Of a stretch of DNA of 27,658 bases, positions 23,140 to 27,658 are shown one piece after another. The position numbers and the translations under genes were made by a program. Position 1 is the first letter of the stretch, and every line of letters begins with the position of its first letter. Under the pieces are notes generated by a model. The model was not told the origin of the DNA and searched no databases. It saw only the letters and a program-made list of their open reading frames with translations. Source of the stretch: JALYNX01 sp963724825 (GTDB lineage Bacteria > Actinomycetota > Acidimicrobiia > Spongiisociales > ZC4RG35); contig CAVRWT010000022.1 of assembly GCA_963724825.1 (NCBI GenBank), positions 1-27,658 on the forward strand, in the 5' to 3' direction.

Positions 23140-23143
23140 GGGT

Positions 23144-23228
23144 GCCCCCTCCCCGCCTTCGGCGGTACTCCCCCCAACGTCGCTACCGCTCCTGGGGGGA
23201 GAAATGCGCCGGCCGAGCCGGAGGGGGC
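23144..23228. repeat. cloverleaf-like three-hairpin element
   Basis: An outer stem (GCCCCCTC at 23144-23151 with GAGGGGGC at 23221-23228) encloses three perfect hairpins. They are CCGCC-TTC-GGCGG (23153-23165), CTCCCCCCA with TGGGGGGAG (23168-23176 and 23193-23201, 16-nt loop), and CGGC-CGA-GCCG (23210-23220). It occupies the convergent gap between DUF2277 and the ornithine-cyclodeaminase-family gene. Bidirectional terminator or dispersed REP-like repeat are the best explanations. It lacks the invariant features of a tRNA. Confidence 0.65.
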
Positions 23229-23237
23229 CCGCCAGCG

Positions 23238-24107
23238 TCAGTCCAACAGCCTCCCAATCCCCGACCCGGCCGCGTTCATCAACGCCCGGTGACCGGCCGC
23301 CACATCCTGGGCCGCCACCCCCACACTCTTGAACACGGTCACATCGGAGCTCACCTCGGGACTGGTCCCGGCCAACAATTCACGAAGGGTGGTGTCTGGG
23401 TGACGATGGGCCTGAATCAAGTCCCCCGCCTCGCTGGCGGCGGCCTCAAAATCGTCAACCACCACATACGCACGGTTGAGCAGGTCGGGCGGCAATTCGG
23501 CCATCTCAGGGGTGAAAGCCCCCACCGCATTCACGTGGGTAGAGGGTCGGATCAGCGCGGGGTCGAACAGGGGAGACCTGGCAGGTGTGGCACAGGAGAT
23601 GATGTCCGCTTCGGCGACGGCGTTGTCGGCGTAGGCGACCGCCTCACCACCAACCAGTCCGGCCAGAGACCTCGCATTCTCCCCTGACCGCGACCAGATC
23701 AGAACCCTCTCGATGGGCCGAACTGCCCTCACTGCCTCGATCTGATCGATTGCCATGGCCCCCGCACCAAGCATCACCATTGTCCGCGCGTCCTCACGGG
23801 CCAACAGACGGGTGGCGAGACCGCACACCGCACCGGTACGAATCGCCGTCAGAGTCGGGCCGTCGACCAAGCCGACCGGGCTTCCCTCGGCATCGAACAC
23901 AGCCACCAACCCGGCCGGATTCCCCGGCACCACCGAAACCACCTTGACCGCCATGATCTCGTCGAGCCGCCCCGGCATCACCAGGGAGTTGCCGACCAGG
24001 GTTCGCAACGGCGTCTCCGCCTCTCCGGTAAAGGCGTGCTCCATGGCCTCGATGGCGTCGATCATGGGCAGCGCGGCCCTGGTGTCGGCGCCGTTGAGGT
24101 ATCTCAT
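23238..24107 (-). CDS. ornithine cyclodeaminase/mu-crystallin family enzyme
   Basis: A 289-residue Rossmann-fold enzyme of the OCD/mu-crystallin family. It has the N-terminal dimerisation and substrate part (MAVKVVSVVPGNPAGLVAVF, DGPTLTAIRTGA), the NAD(P) motif VMLGAGAMA near residue 115, and HVNAVGAFTPEMAELPP. The family includes ornithine cyclodeaminase, alanine dehydrogenase, pyrroline-2-carboxylate reductase and ketimine reductases. It is slightly short (usual 310-330). Its ATG immediately follows the TGA of the FAD gene (TGAATG), so they are coupled. Together with a D-amino-acid-oxidase-type partner, an imino-acid reductase role is the more likely reading (inference). Confidence 0.88.
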   Translation of the reverse strand: MRYLNGADTRAALPMIDAIEAMEHAFTGEAETPLRTLVGNSLVMPGRLDEIMAVKVVSVVPGNPAGLVAVFDAEGSPVGLVDGPTLTAIRTGAVCGLATRLLAREDARTMVMLGAGAMAIDQIEAVRAVRPIERVLIWSRSGENARSLAGLVGGEAVAYADNAVAEADIISCATPARSPLFDPALIRPSTHVNAVGAFTPEMAELPPDLLNRAYVVVDDFEAAASEAGDLIQAHRHPDTTLRELLAGTSPEVSSDVTVFKSVGVAAQDVAAGHRALMNAAGSGIGRLLD

Positions 24108-25348
24108 TCAGGCCAGGACGTTCTTGACCGCGACATCGATCGGCTCCCGGTCCACGCTGAAGAACTCCATCGGCACGTCGGTGTCGAACTCCATGGTCTC
24201 GTCCGGTGAACGCCTGGGCCACCATGGATCCCACGGCCGGGGCCAGTTTGAAACCATGCCCCGAAAAGCCGTTGGCCACCCAGAACCCGTCGACACCGCT
24301 CGGGCCCACCACCGGATGAACATCCTCTCGGTTCATGGTGTAGAGCCCGGCCACTCCCGAAACCTGGCCCCGTACCGCCAGCGACAGGGACCCGATGCTG
24401 GAAGGCGGCCAGCTTCATCTCGATGAAGTCGGCATCCGGGACCTTCTTGAAGTCGTCGGGATCGTCGATGACCTCCTCCTCATCCTCGGGCAGGAATGAG
24501 CCGATCAGCACTTGCTGGCCACCGGACTGGGGTCGGAAGTAGATCCCGGTCGAATTGTCGCCGGCCACCGGGAGCGGGCCGAGATCGGCCGGCCATGTCG
24601 TGTAGACGATTTGGGCTCGGATCGGGGAGAGCGTCCACCGCAGGTCGGCACCGGCCATCTGGTTCAACTGGTTGCACCACGGACCAGAGGCATTGATCAC
24701 CAGTCCGGCGGAGATCTCAGAACCGTCGGCGAGCCGAACGCCGGTCACCCGCCCGTCTTCTCTGAGGACCGAGGTGACGGTGGAGTTGAAGTCGACCTCG
24801 ACTCCGAGCTGACGCGCCGCCTCGATCAGGTCCTGGTTGGCGCCCACCGGATCGGCATGGCCGCCGTTCGTCTCGAAGAGGAAGGCCTCGCCTGGCACAC
24901 AGACGTGTGAGTCGGGGTCCTCGAAGTCCAAGATGGACCCACAATCGGAAAGTGCCGGGAACATCGAGCCAACTTCGTCGGGACCGATGGATCTGGCGCT
25001 CACACCCTGGGAGACCAGCATGGCGGCATCGGCTTCAACGTCTGAAGTCGAGTGACCCATCATCCAGAGGACGCCGAGTTGCTGGAGCCCGGAACGGGGC
25101 TCGGTGAGCCCGGTGAACTCCTTCCAGTTCCCGTAGGACTCCTGGCCGTGAAATGCGAGGCGGACCACCTGAGGGTTGGAGTACTTGCACCTGATGACCG
25201 AGGAGGAGGCCCCGGTCGAGCCTTCGGACGGTCCTTTCCCCTTGTCCAATGCGATGACGTTGCCGACCCCGTGCCGGGCCAGTTGATAGGCGATCGAGGC
25301 GCCAATGATTCCGGACCCGACAACCACCACCTCGGCGGTGCGGGTCAT
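24108..25348 (-). CDS. FAD-dependent amino-acid oxidoreductase (DAAO superfamily), two frameshifts
   Basis: About 412 residues when two extra bases (near 24384-24388 and 24207-24212) are removed. The FAD motif GSGIIG is at residues 11-16 with Asp35 at the end of beta-strand 2. GSTGASSSVIRCKYSNP near 44-60 and GLVINASGPWCNQL mid-protein are DAAO/sarcosine-oxidase-type features. The C-terminal pieces, GLYTMNREDVHPVVG and VANGFSGHGFKLAPAVG, are the second FAD-binding region. The tail ends EPIDVAVKNVLA. Relatives oxidise sarcosine, glycine or D-amino acids such as D-proline to imino acids. Its ATG overlaps the NYN stop in ATGA and its stop touches the next ATG, a tight three-gene operon. Confidence 0.85.
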
Positions 25349-26360
25349 TTGACGGAAACCCGGTAGTCGCCGACCCCGTCGTCCCAGGTGAGGTCGATGA
25401 CTCCTTTGGTGGCTGCCGCCTTGCAGAACTGGAGGAAGCCGCCGTATCCGAACTTCTTTTCGGAGAAGGTCGCGTCTTCTTTCCGCAACTGGTTCTTGAG
25501 ACCCGAGAGCACGACAGGCCCGTTCTTCGAAGCCAGCTTCTGGACGACATCGGCCAACAGGTCGAAGGCAGCCTGCTCGCTGGTGCCCTTCGAGGGGAAT
25601 TGGACCACTGGATCTCCCCGACCCGGGTCCCTCCGAGAGCTCGATGGTGCCCTCTGACTCGAGGTGTCGAAGCAATTCTCCGAAGGCCCGGAACCCATAG
25701 TCAGCCTCGCTGAATGTCGAGTCCTTGCGGAGTAGGGCCCGCTTCAAGGAGGAGGCGAGCACCTCCCCGCCGACCGAGCGTTGCAATCCGGCGAGCGTGG
25801 TGGTGATCAGCGACTCGAGCTCGGCCGTGCCGCTGTCGGACACTCTCCTCCGGCTCGGGGCGGGGACTCCCCTCGGCCCGCAACGGCTCGACACCTTCGA
25901 GGTTCTCGTAGAACAAGAACTCGTCGCAGGCCGGCGGGAGCAAGGCCGACGTCGAGGCCTTGACCCCGACACCGATCACCTTCTTGTTCAACTCGCGGAG
26001 CTTGTGAACCAGCGGGGTGAAGTCCGAGTCTCCCGTGCAGATAACAAAAGTGGTGACGTAGTCGCGCTCGAAGGCGAGCTCGATGGCGTCGACCGCCATC
26101 TTGATGTCGGCTGCGTTCTTGCGAGAGGCACCCATGCGTTGGGGGATCTCGATCAGCTCGACGTGACTCCGCGTCATCTTCTGGCGGGCGTCGGCAAACA
26201 TCGACCAGTCGGCATAAGCACGGCGAGCGACGACCCGGCCCCGCTCGGCGAGGGCGTTGGCGATGGGCTCGAAGTCGAACTCCATCCCGTTCAGGGCCTC
26301 ACGGGCCCCAATCGCCAGGTTCTCGAAGTCGACGAACAAGGCGATGCGTTCTTCTTCCAT
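25345..26360 (-). CDS. NYN (LabA/DUF88) domain protein with two OST-HTH/LOTUS domains, two frameshifts
   Basis: About 337 residues when two extra bases (near 25839-25845 and 25615-25622) are removed. Residues 1-155 are a PIN-like NYN ribonuclease domain with metal acids Asp11 (FVDFEN), Asp85 (NAADIKMAVD), Asp111 and Asp113 (CTGDSDFTPLV). An acidic linker follows, then two winged-helix OST-HTH (LOTUS) RNA-binding domains. Each ends in a similar segment: LLRKDSTFSEADYGFRAFGEL and QLRKEDATFSEKKFGYGGFL. Proteins of this type are predicted RNA-binding or RNA-degrading regulators. The start is leaderless (TACATT 7 nt upstream of ATG 26360). Coupling to two amino-acid enzymes is unusual. Confidence 0.88.
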
Positions 26361-26367
26361 GAGAGTG

Positions 26368-26373
26368 AATGTA
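26368..26373 (-). promoter_or_regulatory. -10 box (TACATT), NYN operon
   Basis: TACATT on the minus strand, then 7 bases, then ATG 26360. No Shine-Dalgarno. It should drive the NYN-FAD-OCD operon from a leaderless mRNA. The divergent plus-strand gene lies 91 bases away, with TAGGTT at 26423-26428 as its possible -10 box. Confidence 0.5.
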
Positions 26374-26451
26374 GTGCCGAAGGGGTGGAATTCCCCATGT
26401 CGGGCCGTTCGAGCGCCCGGAGTAGGTTGCCCACGCTGCCTAGGGAGAAGA

Positions 26452-27658
26452 TTGGCGACTCACAGCGAACTTCGGGTTCATGGGGTGTCGGGGACACCAC
26501 CGAGGGACATGCTCTACACCGACCCTTTGCCGGTGGCAGATCCCGCAGCTGAGCAAAAGACGATCAGAGCACCGCGGGGCCAGACCCGTATCTTCCAGAG
26601 GAGGCACCCCGACACCGTGACCGACGCCGCCGGGGAGCGTCACGAGTTCGAAGCGAAGGCATTTCACTGGGGAAGCCTCACCACCGGCGACTGGCTGACC
26701 GCGTTTTGGATACTGCTCGGGCCGTTCGCCTTCGCCAATGTGGCCGGTTGGATGACCCGATGGAACAAGAAGATCTCATTTCTCGGGATTCGGCTCGCGG
26801 GAATGGGGCTGACCGCTTTGTTCGTTGCCCAACTCGGTTACCTCTTCCTCGTCATCCCCCTCGAGAAGGCGGGCGACTCATGGAAGAAGCCCACGATCTT
26901 GGTCGCAGTGTTGATCTATCTGGCCTTGTACGTCTTCGGGATCGTGCTCCTGCTCTCCACACGCACACATTTCGAGCAGTTCGGATTCCTCGACAAGCTC
27001 AAACTCACCTTGGGACCGAAACGCCGGCACCTTCTGCCACCGCCTCGACCGGAGCACCCGCTTACCGAAGCCGAGATCGAAGCGCAATGGGACGACCCGG
27101 CGGGACGTCCCATCACCGATGAAAGCCTGTGGAACGAGCACGCCATCCTCCATCGAATCCGGCGGCTCCATCTTGCTTTCGGCGTCCTGGTGATAACCGG
27201 CCTCGTGGCGCTCGGTGTCGGGGCGATTGCCTTGCGATGGCCGGTCTACATCGGGTGCGGACTCGTAGTCCTCCTCTTGGTAGCGACCACCTATGCGCCC
27301 AGGTCCGTCATCGTCCAAGTGCTCACCGCCTGGATGCCGATCATCTCCCTGACTCTCTTCGCCGTCTCCTATTGGGTGCTGGCCAATGACTTCACCGGCA
27401 CCTGGGAGAGCTATCACTACGGGACGTATGTGGCCTCCCTCGCCCTCGGTGTCGGGGCGGCTGGAGCCCTGCTCGCCGGCCCGGTCGCCATGGGGAGTTT
27501 CGTGATCGGGGCACTTTTCGGAGCCTCGATCGGGACCGGTCTCGGGTTCTTCGTCGAGAACCTCACGGGAGTGAACCAGCTCACCGAGAAGGGGGCCGGC
27601 TGGGTGGCGGTGGCAATGCTCTTCCTGGTGCTCACCATCATCATCACGGCATTGGCAC
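26452..27658 (+). CDS. large multi-helix membrane protein, 3' end outside window (partial)
   Basis: About 402 residues are visible and the frame is still open at the window edge. The N-terminus LRVHGVSGTPPRDMLYTDP is followed by a charged region and HWGSLTTGDWLTAFWILLGP. This is the signature of a family of large actinobacterial membrane proteins that carry an RVHGV-GT-P motif before their first helix. At least eight helices follow, with a hydrophilic loop at about 190-235 (EHPLTEAEIEAQWDDPAG). The motif looks like the start of an alpha/beta-hydrolase-type strand, but no function is known to me. TTG 26452 is chosen because AGGGAG lies 4 bases upstream; the next in-frame ATG (26509) would cut the conserved motif. 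Confidence 0.75.
   Translation, partial: MATHSELRVHGVSGTPPRDMLYTDPLPVADPAAEQKTIRAPRGQTRIFQRRHPDTVTDAAGERHEFEAKAFHWGSLTTGDWLTAFWILLGPFAFANVAGWMTRWNKKISFLGIRLAGMGLTALFVAQLGYLFLVIPLEKAGDSWKKPTILVAVLIYLALYVFGIVLLLSTRTHFEQFGFLDKLKLTLGPKRRHLLPPPRPEHPLTEAEIEAQWDDPAGRPITDESLWNEHAILHRIRRLHLAFGVLVITGLVALGVGAIALRWPVYIGCGLVVLLLVATTYAPRSVIVQVLTAWMPIISLTLFAVSYWVLANDFTGTWESYHYGTYVASLALGVGAAGALLAGPVAMGSFVIGALFGASIGTGLGFFVENLTGVNQLTEKGAGWVAVAMLFLVLTIIITALA

Noticed and set aside
23144..23228. The cloverleaf-like element as a tRNA gene
   Set aside because: It lacks a 7-nt anticodon loop, T-arm consensus and D-arm residues, and its middle stem is 9 bp with a 16-nt loop.
26878..27417. 179-codon minus-strand open frame
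   Set aside because: Antisense to the last membrane protein, whose helices and family motif show the plus strand is coding.
1..27658. CRISPR arrays, insertion sequences, prophage and rRNA/tRNA genes
   Set aside because: No regularly spaced repeats, transposase or integrase motifs, terminal inverted repeats or conserved RNA-gene sequences were seen on either strand.

Overview
The window is a dense, high-GC bacterial chromosome segment, most likely from an actinomycete (Actinomycetota), possibly Acidimicrobiia or a related deep lineage. The evidence is a UPF0182 gene close to a YlbL-type PDZ/Lon protease as in mycobacteria, a DUF2342 zincin_2 protein, an ECF sigma/zinc-anti-sigma pair beside tatA, a VapBC pair, a DUF2277 protein and a strong bias to G/C in third codon positions. 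The class assignment is inference. I see no rRNA, tRNA, CRISPR array, insertion sequence or prophage.

Layout. 1-1.3 kb: tail of an unknown gene, a short-chain dehydrogenase and a VOC/glyoxalase protein. 1.3-2.4 kb (minus): a 36-residue membrane peptide, an orphan IF-1-like gene and vapBC with an operator-like palindrome. 2.4-8.3 kb (minus): PDZ-Lon protease, a DivIVA-like coiled-coil protein whose C-terminus resembles the phage MuF/gp7 head-protein domain, and UPF0182. 8.4-11.8 kb: bioY, moaE, an HtrA-type protease and a zincin_2 protein that has lost its HExxH. 11.8-16 kb: a ZIP-family transporter, YihY, a six-TM protein and a SulP/STAS transporter. 16-19 kb (minus): a membrane-anchored nuclease-fold-like protein, tatA, an ECF sigma factor, its zinc anti-sigma factor and a secreted RseB-like protein. 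19-23 kb: a divergent arginase-like protein, a ClC channel with CBS and TrkA-C domains, a polytopic membrane protein and DUF2277. 23-26.4 kb (minus): a translationally coupled operon of an NYN/OST-HTH RNA-binding protein, a FAD amino-acid oxidoreductase and an ornithine-cyclodeaminase-family enzyme. 26.4 kb to the end: a large multi-TM protein cut by the window edge.

Two patterns run through the whole window. First, at least thirteen starts without a Shine-Dalgarno sequence have a TANNNT -10 hexamer 6-9 nt upstream of ATG/GTG, which indicates leaderless transcription. Three of them use the identical TAGCGT-N6-ATG. At moaE/htrA the two divergent -10 boxes each touch the other gene's start codon. 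Second, about eleven single-base indels, mostly insertions, break six otherwise well-conserved genes (UPF0182, DivIVA-MuF, yihY, SulP with four, the FAD enzyme with two, NYN with two). Domain conservation resumes exactly after each one, so uncorrected sequencing errors are more likely than gene decay. Coordinates below join the pieces.

The most novel items are the DivIVA-MuF fusion between the YlbL and UPF0182 genes, the leaderless promoter set (including a leaderless six-codon uORF), the cloverleaf-like three-hairpin element at 23144-23228, several enzyme-family proteins with altered active sites, and an apparently autoregulated sigma cassette.
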